Shown here one piece after another: positions 50,555 through 59,716 of a stretch of 64,000 nucleotides of DNA; position 1 is the first letter of the stretch, and the number at the start of each line of letters is the position of its first letter. This stretch comes from Firmicutes bacterium UBA6113. Its GTDB lineage: Bacteria > Bacillota > Clostridia > Tissierellales > Sedimentibacteraceae. Both the position numbers and the translations under genes were made by a program. The stretch spans positions 62,001 to 126,000 of the forward strand of contig DIWF01000003.1 of assembly GCA_002422545.1 (NCBI GenBank). Direction: 5' to 3'. The notes beneath the pieces were generated by a model. The model searched no databases and was not told the DNA's origin. It saw only the letters and a program-made list of their open reading frames with translations.

Positions 50555-51106
50555 TTATTTATCATTGTATACAGCAAAATGAACGTGGTCTTCCCAAACC
50601 CCGTTTATTTCAAGATAGCGCTTTGAAAATCCTTCCTGTTCAAACTTGAGTTTTTCCATGACCTTCAAGGATCTCTGATTCCTTGGAACCACATTGACTT
50701 CTATTCTGTGTAGGCCGAAGTCGTCAAACATTATTTGAACCGTCTTTTCAATTGCTTCTGTCATATAACCCTTGTTAATTTCATCCTTATCTAGCTTGTA
50801 TCCCAAAAAACAGGATTTGAAATTTCCCATTATAATGTTGCTGTAGCAAACATTGCCTATGATTTTGTTGTCTTCTTTTTTTACAATCCAGAAGCGAACC
50901 AGGCTATTGTTCTTGAACGTGTTGTACTCATAGTTAAGCTGTCTTTTATGATATGAAAGGGTATAAAAATCTCTCATCCTTTTTGGTTCCCACTCACTCA
51001 GGAAATTATGATTTCTTTTGTAATATTCCAGAACCTCCCTGCCGTAAACAGGTTTTAAAATTCTGAGATAAAGCCTTTCCGTTTCATATCTTGTCTGTTT
51101 AAACAT
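50555..51106 (-). CDS. RimJ/RimL-type GNAT acetyltransferase
   Basis: Acetyltransferase of 183 residues. N-terminal ETERLYLRILKPVYGREVLE, then IIGNVCYSNIIMGNFKSC, CoA loop LDKDEINKGYMTEAIEKTVQ and C-terminal LHRIEVNVVPRNQRSLKVME-KLKFEQEGF. This is the layout of ribosomal-protein N-terminal acetyltransferases and related amino-group acetylases. The usual Q/RxxGxG is here NKGYMTEA. The ATG at 51106 follows GGGGAGTGATTTG. Single gene. Confidence 0.88.
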   Translation of the reverse strand: MFKQTRYETERLYLRILKPVYGREVLEYYKRNHNFLSEWEPKRMRDFYTLSYHKRQLNYEYNTFKNNSLVRFWIVKKEDNKIIGNVCYSNIIMGNFKSCFLGYKLDKDEINKGYMTEAIEKTVQIMFDDFGLHRIEVNVVPRNQRSLKVMEKLKFEQEGFSKRYLEINGVWEDHVHFAVYNDK

Positions 51107-51222
51107 CAAATCACTCCCCTTAAGACTATTACAATTTTATATTTCATTAGTCCATAAGTCAACTTATTTTGCTTTACTAAGCATTTTATTTGTGATAGTA
51201 TACTTTATTATAACTGACTTGA

Positions 51223-52401
51223 ATGGGGGCGGGAGAGATAATCAAAAGAAAAAATGTATTCCTGATATTCACATTATTTTATTTGTACTTTATTATGGCT
51301 CTTTTTGAAAGTTCCAAAGGAAACTTTGTTCCGTTTTTTTTGGAAGAATTCAAGATAAGCAATGCCGAATTAAGCCTTGTGCTTTCGCTGAACACAGTGG
51401 GGTGCGTAATAGGAAGCTTCCTGGGAGGATATTTTTGCGAGAAATTCGGACATAAATTTGTTTACATATCAGGTTCGGTTTTATCAACCATTGGTGTATT
51501 AATCGCACCTTTCACTTCAAATATATTTATGCTTGGACTTTTTAATTTCATATTCGGAATCGGGCGTTCAGCCATATCCGTGGGAGTAGACTCCATGGTT
51601 CCTGTTTTGTCAATAGGATTTGAATCAATATTGATGAACATAACCCATTTTACATACGGTCTGGGCAGCTTTGCAGGACAAAATGCCTATGGCCACTTTC
51701 TTTCAGGAGGCGTGGAATGGAGGAGAATATATCTGTTCCTTGGGATATTCTATGTGGTATCGGTAATATTAAGCTTGATTGTAAAGACACCAAGTGTCAA
51801 AGTAATAAAAAGCGAAGATTCACCAATGAAAAACAACATGTTCAAGGAGCCGTTGATATACTTGTTCATGTTTGCAATAACATTCGGATTGATAACAGAA
51901 GCTGTTATAAATACATGGTTTATAAGCTACATAAGAAGCTCGTACAGTCTTGATCCAGCAACAGCAGCAAAGTACGCTTCAGTATTCTTTCTAATGTTTG
52001 CTATGGGAAGGCTTTTAGGCGGATTCATAGTAAACAAAATAGGAGATTCAAAGGGACTGCAGATATTTTTATTGGCAGGGGCCGTCTGCCTTTTGGCAGG
52101 ACTTAAGTTTAAAAGGGAAGGAATTATGTTAATTGCCATGTCGGGATTTTTTATTTCAATAACATTCCCTACAATGATGGTCATAATTAATTCCGTATTC
52201 AAACAGAAGTCATCTCTAGCCATTGGTTATTCAGTGACATTGAGCAACATTTTATATGTTATCATATTTAACATGACAGGATATTTAAATGATTTACTTG
52301 GAACATATGCGGCATTTTACGTTGCACCTGTCTCTATGATAGGATGTTTGACAATGCTGATATTAATCAACAAAAAAGTTAAAAAGGAAAATATAGTATA
52401 G
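51223..52401 (+). CDS. Major facilitator superfamily transporter
   Basis: Twelve-helix permease of about 392 residues. Helices include VFLIFTLFYLYFIMALFESS, LSLNTVGCVIGSFLGGYFCE (followed by the loop KFGHKFVY of the MFS A motif), FMLGLFNFIFGIGRSAISVG and a middle cytoplasmic loop VKTPSVKVIKSEDSPMKNN. The second half starts at PLIYLFMFAITFGLITEAVI and has RLLGGFIVNKIGDSKG. The layout is reminiscent of FucP/sugar-type MFS, but the substrate is unclear. The ATG at 51223 lacks a ribosome site upstream. GGGAGAG lies just inside the frame before codons ATA-ATC, so the true start may be a few codons later at a non-standard codon. asnA starts 15 bases after it and is probably co-transcribed. Confidence 0.87.
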   Translation: MGAGEIIKRKNVFLIFTLFYLYFIMALFESSKGNFVPFFLEEFKISNAELSLVLSLNTVGCVIGSFLGGYFCEKFGHKFVYISGSVLSTIGVLIAPFTSNIFMLGLFNFIFGIGRSAISVGVDSMVPVLSIGFESILMNITHFTYGLGSFAGQNAYGHFLSGGVEWRRIYLFLGIFYVVSVILSLIVKTPSVKVIKSEDSPMKNNMFKEPLIYLFMFAITFGLITEAVINTWFISYIRSSYSLDPATAAKYASVFFLMFAMGRLLGGFIVNKIGDSKGLQIFLLAGAVCLLAGLKFKREGIMLIAMSGFFISITFPTMMVIINSVFKQKSSLAIGYSVTLSNILYVIIFNMTGYLNDLLGTYAAFYVAPVSMIGCLTMLILINKKVKKENIV

Positions 52402-52416
52402 AAAATTGGAGGAAAA

Positions 52417-53430
52417 ATGTCTTTAGAAAACCTTATAATTCCCGAAAACTACACCAGCAAACTTTCACTGCTGGAAACTCAAATTGCAATCAAAAAAATA
52501 AAAGATTATTTTGAAAGTGAACTTTCAAAAAACCTGTCACTCATAAGAGTGTCTGCACCACTTATGGTACGACCTGAATCAGGGCTTAACGATGATTTGA
52601 ATGGCTTTGAAAGAGCAGTGCGTTTCGATATGCTTGATACAAAATATGATGTTGAAATAGTACAGTCTCTGGCAAAATGGAAAAGAAATGCATTGGGAAG
52701 CTACCGCTTTGACACATACACGGGGCTTTACACAGACATGAATGCCATCAGACGTGATGAGGATTTGGATAACATACATTCTATTTATGTTGACCAATGG
52801 GACTGGGAAAAAATAATAAAGAAAACAGACCGCAACAAGGACACACTTAAGTATGTTGTTACACAGATTTATAATGTTTTCAAATCTACAGAAAAATATC
52901 TTGAAAGTTTGTATCCATTTCTCAGGAATGAACTACCTTCAGAAATTCATTTTATAACTACACAGGAACTTCTTGACCTTTATCCGGACAAAACTCCTAA
53001 GGAAAGAGAATACCTGATTACAAAAGAAAAGAAGGCGGTATTTTTAATGGAAGTTGGAAAGAAACTGTCTGACGGAAAAATACACGACGGCCGTGCAGCC
53101 GACTATGACGACTGGTCATTAAACGGCGACATTTTGTTTTATTTTTCATCTCTCGACATTGCCCTTGAGCTTTCATCCATGGGTATAAGAGTTGACAAAG
53201 ACGCCCTTCTTTCTCAGCTTGAAGAAAGAGACCAAATACACAAATCACAATTCCCGTTCCATCAGGATGTCATCAATGAAAGACTTCCTTTCACCATTGG
53301 CGGCGGTATCGGACAGTCAAGAATATGCATGTTCTTCCTTCAGAAAGCCCACATAGGTGAAGTTCAGTCATCTGTATGGCCTCAAAACATGATAGAGCTG
53401 TGCAAGAGAAATGAAATACACCTGCTGTAA
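52417..53430 (+). CDS. asnA: Aspartate-ammonia ligase (asparagine synthetase A)
   Basis: Makes asparagine from aspartate, ammonia and ATP, 337 residues (E. coli AsnA 330). Class II synthetase-like fold with RVSAPLMVRPESGLNDDLNG, ALGSYRFDTYTGLYTDMNAI, RRDEDLDNIHSIYVDQWDWE, GRAADYDDWSLNGDILFYFS and the C-terminal RLPFTIGGGIGQSRICMFFL. All conserved blocks are intact. AATTGGAGGAAAA precedes the ATG. The MFS gene directly upstream may import a substrate or simply share the transcript. Confidence 0.96.
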   Translation: MSLENLIIPENYTSKLSLLETQIAIKKIKDYFESELSKNLSLIRVSAPLMVRPESGLNDDLNGFERAVRFDMLDTKYDVEIVQSLAKWKRNALGSYRFDTYTGLYTDMNAIRRDEDLDNIHSIYVDQWDWEKIIKKTDRNKDTLKYVVTQIYNVFKSTEKYLESLYPFLRNELPSEIHFITTQELLDLYPDKTPKEREYLITKEKKAVFLMEVGKKLSDGKIHDGRAADYDDWSLNGDILFYFSSLDIALELSSMGIRVDKDALLSQLEERDQIHKSQFPFHQDVINERLPFTIGGGIGQSRICMFFLQKAHIGEVQSSVWPQNMIELCKRNEIHLL

Positions 53431-53471
53431 AGAAATGAAGAATTAAGAGTGAAGAATTAAGAATTAAAGGT

Positions 53472-53499
53472 AAGGCATTGTGTTTATGCACAATGCCTT
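53472..53499. terminator. Bidirectional terminator between asnA and the zinc-ribbon membrane protein
   Basis: AAGGCATTGTG-TTTATG-CACAATGCCTT (11-bp stem). It is framed by a weaker outer inverted repeat of AAGAATTAA and TTAATTCTT words over 53440-53535. The two genes converge here. Confidence 0.9.
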
Positions 53500-53537
53500 C
53501 AATCATTTTTAACTCTTAATTTTTAATTCTTAATTAT

Positions 53538-54197
53538 CTACATGTGCAGCCTTCGTTTAATTTCGGCACGCAATTTTTGTTCCTCAAATATGAGTATTGT
53601 GGAAAGTGAAATTATGCTTGTTACTATGCACAGCAGCGAAGGAAACAAAGAATTTGTCAGCCCCATCAATATGAATATAACCGGAATTATGCCGAACAAT
53701 CCATCAATTATTATGTAAAGGATGTAATCTTCAACGTGAAGATTTCTTACCTTTGAAATAATTGCCATTGATATTATGGCAAAGACACATGCAAGGGGAA
53801 TAACATATGTTATGGACCATCCCCTCCATCCTGTTATCAAATCCCACAGAATTGATATGACTGAAATAATCATAACCTGGTACACAAGGTTCTTAGGAAT
53901 GTTGTTTCTTTTGTTTATGGCCGTAATAAGGCTGGCCCAAACGGAGCCTAATCCTCCAAGCACGAAAAGTGACCATGCCCCTCTTTGAGGAAAAAGAATG
54001 TTCATGGCTACAGATACTGTGGCTATGACTATTGAAGCAAGCAGCATTATTTTAAAGAACAACCCGTGTTCTCTGTACACAAATGATATGGTTGGAAACA
54101 CTTCATCAGTAGGGTCCCCTTTTATTGCTTCCTGGCAGAGAGGGCAATATTTTCGGTTTCCCACTACATTTACTTTGCAGTTATTACAATATTTCAT
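53538..54197 (-). CDS. Zinc-ribbon membrane protein (DUF6320-like)
   Basis: Protein of 219 residues. N-terminal zinc ribbon CNNCKVNVVGNRKYCPLC (Cys4) followed by six membrane helices (MLLASIVIATVSVAMNILF, WSLFVLGGLGSVWASLITA, VYQVMIISVISILWDLITG, ITYVIPLACVFAIISMAII, YILYIIIDGLFGIIPVIFI, LFPSLLCIVTSIISLSTIL) and a basic tail KLRAEIKRRLHM. No known activity. It is the third gene of a conserved-looking trio with an acyltransferase and an esterase, 11 bases after the acyltransferase, so a shared role in lipid or ester metabolism is inferred. Confidence 0.8.
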   Translation of the reverse strand: MKYCNNCKVNVVGNRKYCPLCQEAIKGDPTDEVFPTISFVYREHGLFFKIMLLASIVIATVSVAMNILFPQRGAWSLFVLGGLGSVWASLITAINKRNNIPKNLVYQVMIISVISILWDLITGWRGWSITYVIPLACVFAIISMAIISKVRNLHVEDYILYIIIDGLFGIIPVIFILMGLTNSLFPSLLCIVTSIISLSTILIFEEQKLRAEIKRRLHM

Positions 54198-54208
54198 GGC
54201 AGCACTTC

Positions 54209-55480
54209 CTATTCTTCATCAACTTTGTTGGATGCTATGTCAACAGATATTCCCATGTCAGAAAGAGTTTTAAAAAACCGCCTTTGAATTTCCGTGCTTA
54301 CAAAAGCTGAAGTAAAGCTTATTCTTAGTATGTTTTCATAGGAGCATACACATGCCTGAAGCTTGTTTGTGCTTACAAAAATATCAAAGGATGAAATGTA
54401 TGGCTTTATTTCATCGGGCATGTTAACTTTCCCCACATTTGACAATGTTGAAGTATAGCTTCTGTCAACAAAGCTGTTGGCAATTTTAAGAAAAAAGTCC
54501 TTCACAGACAAAGGGATGGCTCTCAATAGATAATTGTGTTCAAGCGAAGCCAAAGAGTTTATCCTTCTTCCCAGGTGCTCCGGAGTCAAGTTTTCCCTGA
54601 AGCTGTTTTTTAAAGCTTCTATGACTTCCTCTATTTCGTTGCTACCCTGGGAAAAATTATGATCAACATTTATTACCCCGAAGAAATTTCTCGCTGTCTG
54701 GGAATAATAATAATTTCTTAGGTTTACCGGTATGCTGAGAACAACAGGTCTTTTCTTGAGCCTTGCAGGAATTTCATCATTAATTGAAATCATCAATATT
54801 GCAGCCAAAAATATGGTTAGAGATGTGTTGTATTCCTTTACCTTTGCAAGTATCGAATCAACAGGAATCACTCCTTCTATTATTCTTATTCTGTATTCAG
54901 GCAGCTTCAAACCTCTTATTCTAAAAGCCTTCTGACTTTTTTTGCCCTTTGATGTGCTTGTCTTGGAATAATATTTTTGAAAGCTGTCGTCCATTTTCTG
55001 CGTTCTGGACGCATCGCTTAACAATACCGGAACATGTTCCTTAAAACGGCCTTCGTACTTTATGGTTATGTAATGAAAAACCAGAGTCTTGAAAAACTGC
55101 AACGCACCGGCACCGTCAGACAAGGCGTGGTAAACCTCAAAGCTTATGCGTTTTTTAAAGTACATAACTCTGAAAAGAAGCGTCTTGTTGTTTTTATCGT
55201 ACAATGTTGAGCATGGAGGAAGATTTTCCTCAGTGACAACTGCCTTAAAGTGGCTTTTTTCAAAATAATACCAGAACAAGCCGCTCTTGATTATGGACTT
55301 GTAAAGAGGAAATGCTTCGATTGTAATGTCAAGGGCACTCTGAAGTGCATTTTTGTCAACATTCTCATACAGTTCGCATGCAAACCTGAACACCTTTGTA
55401 TCGCTGTTTTTGCTGTTTGGTGGAAATATTTTTGCAGCATTGTCCAGCTTGCTCCATTCTGATACTTTTTTATTCTTCAA
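54209..55480 (-). CDS. Condensation/alcohol acetyltransferase-fold protein
   Basis: Protein of 423 residues in the CoA-dependent acyltransferase superfamily (alcohol acetyltransferase / condensation-domain-like). The HxxxD-type catalytic motif is FEVYHALSDGAGALQFFK (His-Ala-Leu-Ser-Asp-Gly). N-terminal half ALQSALDITIEAFPLYKSI; C-terminal half PVVLSIPVNLRNYYYSQTAR, NFFGVINVDHNF and SFVDRSYTSTLSNVGKVNMP, close to PapA5/AAT proteins. TTG start after GAGGTGAGTTAG, immediately at the esterase stop. Donor and acceptor unknown. Confidence 0.85.
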   Translation of the reverse strand: MKNKKVSEWSKLDNAAKIFPPNSKNSDTKVFRFACELYENVDKNALQSALDITIEAFPLYKSIIKSGLFWYYFEKSHFKAVVTEENLPPCSTLYDKNNKTLLFRVMYFKKRISFEVYHALSDGAGALQFFKTLVFHYITIKYEGRFKEHVPVLLSDASRTQKMDDSFQKYYSKTSTSKGKKSQKAFRIRGLKLPEYRIRIIEGVIPVDSILAKVKEYNTSLTIFLAAILMISINDEIPARLKKRPVVLSIPVNLRNYYYSQTARNFFGVINVDHNFSQGSNEIEEVIEALKNSFRENLTPEHLGRRINSLASLEHNYLLRAIPLSVKDFFLKIANSFVDRSYTSTLSNVGKVNMPDEIKPYISSFDIFVSTNKLQACVCSYENILRISFTSAFVSTEIQRRFFKTLSDMGISVDIASNKVDEE

Positions 55481-56398
55481 CTAACTCACCTCGCTTAAAA
55501 AGCGGTTTATTATTTCATAGCAAAGCTTCACCTGCGGAAAGCTGGGAGGCAGAGCAAAGAATCCGTGTAGGGCATCCTTGATTCGAAATATTTCAACATT
55601 ATTTCCGGCAGCCCGAAGCTTCCTTCCGTATTCCTCCCCTTCATCTCTGAGAGGGCAGAATTCAGCTGTTATTATAAGTGTATCAGGCTGATTCGACAAA
55701 TCCTCTGCAAGGAGAGGCGCAAAATAAGGATTTGAATAATCGCTGTCATTTGATTTATATAATTCCATGTAATCACATACTCTTTTGGCTGTTAGAAGGT
55801 AATCTGTTCCATTTAAATGAACAGACTGAAATGGCGTTGTTTCGCTGTGATCATTGTAAGTGGAAGGATATATCAATATTTGTTTTTTTATGTTGAATTC
55901 CTTCCTTTCCCTGGCCATCAAGGACAATGCTGCAGCTAAATTGCCTCCTGCGCTGTCGCCTATTATGGTGACTTCTTTAAAATTGTTCTCTTCTTTGGTT
56001 ATATAGGCTTTCGCTGCCTGATAACAGTCTTCCAGTCCAGCTGGAAAAGGATGTTCTGGAGCAAGCCTGTAATCCACTGAAACAACGTTGTGATTTGTTA
56101 TTCTTGCCATGTTGGCGCACACTTTGCTGTAAGAATCTATGTTTCCCGTAACCCATCCTCCTCCATGGAAAAATAGAAGTATGGGATAGTCTCCTTCCTT
56201 TTCAGGAGAAAAAATTCTCACCGGAATGCTGTGATTTTCTGAATCAACCTCGCAGTCCCAGGTCTTGAAGAACGGTTTAAGGTAGTGCCTGTGAGTAATA
56301 TTTACAAAGTTTCGCTGAAGCTCATAATTTTTTTTTACATCTATATCTTTGTAGGACAATGCCTTTAGGGCAGCTCTTACAACCTTATTTATTGCCAT
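55481..56398 (-). CDS. Alpha/beta hydrolase of the hormone-sensitive-lipase group
   Basis: Carboxylesterase-type enzyme of 305 residues. Oxyanion motif LFFHGGGWVTGNI; nucleophile elbow IIGDSAGGNLAAALSLMAR; acid/His end RDEGEEYGRKLRAAGNNVEI and DALHGFFALPPSFPQ. All triad elements (Ser, Asp/Glu, His) are present. No signal peptide, so it is cytoplasmic. Start of the trio esterase-acyltransferase-zinc ribbon; TGAGGTAAAT precedes the ATG. Substrate: short-chain ester, not further definable. Confidence 0.92.
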   Translation of the reverse strand: MAINKVVRAALKALSYKDIDVKKNYELQRNFVNITHRHYLKPFFKTWDCEVDSENHSIPVRIFSPEKEGDYPILLFFHGGGWVTGNIDSYSKVCANMARITNHNVVSVDYRLAPEHPFPAGLEDCYQAAKAYITKEENNFKEVTIIGDSAGGNLAAALSLMARERKEFNIKKQILIYPSTYNDHSETTPFQSVHLNGTDYLLTAKRVCDYMELYKSNDSDYSNPYFAPLLAEDLSNQPDTLIITAEFCPLRDEGEEYGRKLRAAGNNVEIFRIKDALHGFFALPPSFPQVKLCYEIINRFLSEVS

Positions 56399-56581
56399 AT
56401 TTACCTCATATTATTATTTTACATCATTATATATATAAAAATAATAAGTGTCTACATTTCTTTTAAAATTTGACAAAGTAGTCTCTATCCTATCTTCAGA
56501 AAATCATTTCCTTTTTTGGTTGACTTTTGTTCATAATATATTAAAATAATAAGTGAACAAAATATAATTTAGGAGGAAACT

Positions 56582-56740
56582 ATGCAAAAATACGTATGCG
56601 ACGCTTGTGGTTATGTTTATGATCCAGCCGAAGGAGATCCGGACAACGGAATCGCTCCTGGAACATCATTTGATGCTTTGCCGGATGATTGGGTTTGCCC
56701 ATTGTGTGGTGTTGGCAAAGATATGTTTTCACCAGAATAA
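56582..56740 (+). CDS. Rubredoxin
   Basis: Small iron-sulfur electron carrier of 52 residues. The two CxxCG pairs that bind one Fe(Cys)4 centre are YVCDACGYVYDPAEGD and DDWVCPLCGVGKDMF; GTSFDALPDDW is the standard middle. AGGAGGAAACT precedes the ATG. It stands alone with its own terminator. Rubredoxin donates electrons to flavodiiron proteins, and one is encoded at 62663-63838, so together they may reduce O2 or NO (inference). Confidence 0.97.
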   Translation: MQKYVCDACGYVYDPAEGDPDNGIAPGTSFDALPDDWVCPLCGVGKDMFSPE

Positions 56741-56753
56741 AATATTTGTTTAT

Positions 56754-56775
56754 AAAGATGGCGTATGCCATCTTT
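56754..56775. terminator. Bidirectional terminator between rubredoxin and pirin genes
   Basis: AAAGATGGC-GTAT-GCCATCTTT, 9-bp stem between convergent genes. Confidence 0.85.
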
Positions 56776-56776
56776 A

Positions 56777-57613
56777 TTAATGTGTTATGAAAGTTCCTTC
56801 TTCCAGCTCTTTAAAAGCTTGGTTAAGCTGTTCTCTTGTGTTCATGACAATTGGGCCTCCCCATGCCACAGGCTCCTTGAGAGGTTTTGCAGCATGCAGG
56901 AAAAATCTTATTTCACTGTCTGAAGTCTTTGCATTAAACTCATCGCCTTCGCCAAACAGCAGTGCTCTCTTGCTTTTTACAAGTTCGTCTGATGTACCAA
57001 AAAAACCTTCGCCTTCAACTATATAAACAAACAAAGTATTTTCCTTGTCAACATTCAGACTCCATGTTGTATTCGGCTTTAACGAAACGTCAAGATAAAG
57101 CATTTTTACATAATTGCCAAAAACAGTGCTTGTGTTTTCCTTATAGTCACCTGAAATAACCCTTATTTCTGCATTTCCCTCATGAACAACCGGCACCATG
57201 TCATTTGTAATGTCACAGTAAGCAGGTTCCACCATTTTATCCTTACCTGGAAGATTCAGCCATAGCTGAGTCCCTAGCATTCTGTCTGACGCCTGGGGCA
57301 TTTCCTGATGCATTATTCCTCTGCCTGCAGTCATCCATTGACAGCATCCGTCCTTGATGCTCCCTTTGTTGCCCAGGCTGTCACCATGCTCTATGTCACC
57401 ATTGATGAGATATGTTATGGTCTCAATTCCCCTGTGGGGATGCCATGGGAATCCTTTGATGTAATCCTCAGGATTTGTTGAATCAAATGCATCAAGCATT
57501 AAAAACGGATCAAAATCTTCTACATCTCTGTGACCTATTACCCTTACTAATCTTACTCCTGCACCGTCAACAGCTCTTGCTCCTTCAACGGTCTTTTTAA
57601 TTTCTCTTATCAT
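56777..57613 (-). CDS. Pirin-family protein
   Basis: Bicupin of 278 residues. Pirin_N: MIREIKKTVEGARAVDGAGV, FDPFLMLDAFDS, GFPWHPHRGIETITYLINGD (metal-binding His-x-His), HGDSLGNKGSIKDGCCQWMT and AGRGIMHQEMP. C-terminal cupin: ALLFGEGDEFNAK, AKPLKEPVAWGGPIVMNT, which is the pirin signature. Family members are quercetinase-like or regulate pyruvate metabolism; the role here is unknown. ATG at 57613 follows GGAGGAGAC; a longer frame from 57652 has no site. Confidence 0.94.
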   Translation of the reverse strand: MIREIKKTVEGARAVDGAGVRLVRVIGHRDVEDFDPFLMLDAFDSTNPEDYIKGFPWHPHRGIETITYLINGDIEHGDSLGNKGSIKDGCCQWMTAGRGIMHQEMPQASDRMLGTQLWLNLPGKDKMVEPAYCDITNDMVPVVHEGNAEIRVISGDYKENTSTVFGNYVKMLYLDVSLKPNTTWSLNVDKENTLFVYIVEGEGFFGTSDELVKSKRALLFGEGDEFNAKTSDSEIRFFLHAAKPLKEPVAWGGPIVMNTREQLNQAFKELEEGTFITH

Positions 57614-57674
57614 GTCTCCTCCAAATTCTTCATTTTTATAAATGATACCCAAATACCCTGCAGATAAACAAAAA

Positions 57675-57694
57675 CAGCATGCTAATGCATGCTG
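57675..57694 (-). terminator. Terminator of mnmA
   Basis: CAGCATGC-TAAT-GCATGCTG followed by TTTTTG on the minus strand. Confidence 0.85.
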
Positions 57695-57702
57695 CTAGAT
57701 TG

Positions 57703-58779
57703 TTAAATTATCGTACCGCCGCCTATTACAATGTCGCCATCATAAAAAACAGCTGCCTGTCCGGGAGTTATTGCTCTTTGTTTGTCCTTGAACTCCACAA
57801 GAATTTTGTCATCATCAACAGGATGAAGAGTAGCCTCAGTTTCCTTCTGGCTGTACCTTGTTTTGACCAATGCCTTAATGGGTGCAGTGAGCTTTTCAAG
57901 TGCAATCATGTTAATGTCTGAAGCCGTCAACCTGTTTGAATACAAATCTTTTTCATCTCCAATGGTAACAGTGTTCATATTCTTGCTCTTGCTCACAACA
58001 TATGCAGGCTTTCCGAATGCAACTCCAAGACCCTTTCTTTGTCCAACGGTGTAATGGATGATGCCCTGGTGCTGTCCTATGACATTACCTTTCGTGTCAA
58101 CAAAATTTCCACGGGGAGATTCAACCCCCATTATATTTTCAAGGAATCCGGCATAATCCCCGTCCTTGACAAAGCATATGTCCTGGCTGTCAGGCTTCCT
58201 TGCATTTATGAGGTCTCTTTCTTCTGCAATTTTTCGAACATCCGTCTTGTACATTCCTCCAAGAGGCAGAAGTGTTCTGGATAAATCATGCTGAGAAAGA
58301 ACGTAAAGAACATAGCTTTGGTCCTTTGAAGCGTCAACGGCTTTTTTAAGCAAATATCTTCCGCTTCCTTTGTCCAGTTCAATTTGTGCATAATGACCTG
58401 TTGCTATATAATCTTTTTCCATTAAAATTGCTCTTTGGATAAGTTTTGAAAACTTTATAAATCTATTGCAGTCTATGCACGGATTAGGCGTATTTCCCAT
58501 TTCATAGCTGTGAGCAAACTTACTAATAACTTCTTCCTTGAATGTTTCACCGAAGTTGAACACAAAATGCTCTATACCAATCTTGTAGCACACCCGTCTT
58601 GCATCTTCCACATCCTCTAAGGAGCAGCAAGTTCTTGTTCTGCATGAAGTTTCTACATCTTCATTTGAAAAGAGTTTTAACGTAGCACCGCATATGTCGT
58701 AACCCTGGTCCCTCAAAAGTACTGCGGCAACTGAGCTGTCAACTCCGCCGCTCATGGCAACCATTACTTTTTTATTCAT
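57703..58779 (-). CDS. mnmA: tRNA-specific 2-thiouridylase
   Basis: Adds sulfur to U34 of tRNA Lys, Glu and Gln using ATP, 358 residues. PP-loop VMVAMSGGVDSSVAAVLLRD; catalytic cysteines in NTPNPCIDCNRFIKF and KPDSQDICFVKDGDYAG; IHYTVGQRKGLGVAFGKPAY and the C-terminal barrel VEFKDKQRAITPGQAAVFYD. Complete. ATG after AGGAGATATTAA. Monocistronic, with terminators on both sides. The sulfur-donor cysteine desulfurase is not in the window. Confidence 0.96.
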   Translation of the reverse strand: MNKKVMVAMSGGVDSSVAAVLLRDQGYDICGATLKLFSNEDVETSCRTRTCCSLEDVEDARRVCYKIGIEHFVFNFGETFKEEVISKFAHSYEMGNTPNPCIDCNRFIKFSKLIQRAILMEKDYIATGHYAQIELDKGSGRYLLKKAVDASKDQSYVLYVLSQHDLSRTLLPLGGMYKTDVRKIAEERDLINARKPDSQDICFVKDGDYAGFLENIMGVESPRGNFVDTKGNVIGQHQGIIHYTVGQRKGLGVAFGKPAYVVSKSKNMNTVTIGDEKDLYSNRLTASDINMIALEKLTAPIKALVKTRYSQKETEATLHPVDDDKILVEFKDKQRAITPGQAAVFYDGDIVIGGGTII

Positions 58780-58800
58780 TAATATCTCCTATTCTAAAAA

Positions 58801-58820
58801 ACAGGACATTTCTGTCCTGT
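58801..58820 (-). terminator. Terminator of tatC
   Basis: ACAGGACA-TTTC-TGTCCTGT with TTTTTTAG on the minus strand. Confidence 0.85.
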
Positions 58821-58870
58821 CTAAAAGTTCTTTATTACATTATATAGCTGTAGCTTTTTAATGTCAATTG

Positions 58871-59629
58871 TTAATCTTCCTCTTTGTCTTCAGCTTTCTT
58901 CTTGTTGGTTTTTTCAACCAATGTGGAGAAAATTATTCCAACTTCAAACAAAATAAGCATTGGAGCTGCCAACAGCGTCTGTGTGATTACATCCGGTGGC
59001 GTTAATATTGCAGCTACTACAAATATAGCCAGAATGAAGTATTTTCTGTTTTGTTTCAGGAAATCAACTTTAATTATTCTGAATTTTGTCAATATGACCA
59101 TTATTATTGGGAGCTCAAATATAAGACCGAACGACAATAAAGTTCTTATGACGAAACTCAGGTAATTTTCAAAACTTATCATTTCTTGAATTTCCTCAAT
59201 CTGGAAACCCATGAAGAATTTGAGCATTATAGGCATAACGACCATGTAGGAAAAAACAATTCCGATTATAAAAAATATTCCGCCTACAAACAATGAAACG
59301 GCAATTGTTCTTTTTTCTGTTTTCTTAAGGCCCGGACTTATAAACAGCCACAACTGAAGAATCAGAAATGGTGCTGCTATAACAAATCCGCCTATTACAG
59401 CTATCTTCACATAGGACATTAGAAGTTCGGCAGGGGCTATAAAGACAAATTGTATTTCAGGGACTATTCCTATTATATCCTTGACTACAAACTCAGAAAA
59501 GTTATAGCATCCCAAAATAGCAACCAAAAGCACTATGCTTGAATAAACAAGCCTTTTTCTCAGTTCGGTCAGATGTCCGACCAGTGTTAAATTCTTTACA
59601 TCTTCTACTTTTTCTTTTCTTCTTATCAT
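58871..59629 (-). CDS. tatC: Sec-independent (Tat) protein translocase subunit TatC
   Basis: Six-helix Tat receptor of 252 residues that recognises twin-arginine signal peptides. Conserved VGHLTELRKRLVYSSIVLLV start; APAELLMSYVKIAVIGGFVI; FLILQLWLFISPGLKKTEKR; FSYMVVMPIMLKFFMGFQIE; FLKQNRKYFILAIFVVAAIL; LTPPDVITQTLLAAPML. The C-terminus is charged (KTNKKKAEDKEED). No tatA is adjacent; since TatA is needed, it should lie elsewhere. Single gene with a terminator. Confidence 0.95.
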   Translation of the reverse strand: MIRRKEKVEDVKNLTLVGHLTELRKRLVYSSIVLLVAILGCYNFSEFVVKDIIGIVPEIQFVFIAPAELLMSYVKIAVIGGFVIAAPFLILQLWLFISPGLKKTEKRTIAVSLFVGGIFFIIGIVFSYMVVMPIMLKFFMGFQIEEIQEMISFENYLSFVIRTLLSFGLIFELPIIMVILTKFRIIKVDFLKQNRKYFILAIFVVAAILTPPDVITQTLLAAPMLILFEVGIIFSTLVEKTNKKKAEDKEED

Positions 59630-59716
59630 AATTTACCTTCAAGTTAAGCTTGTATTTGCATAAAATATATTTTACCTTTATAGCTTATGTTTGTCAACAA
59701 AATATCATTTTTATTA

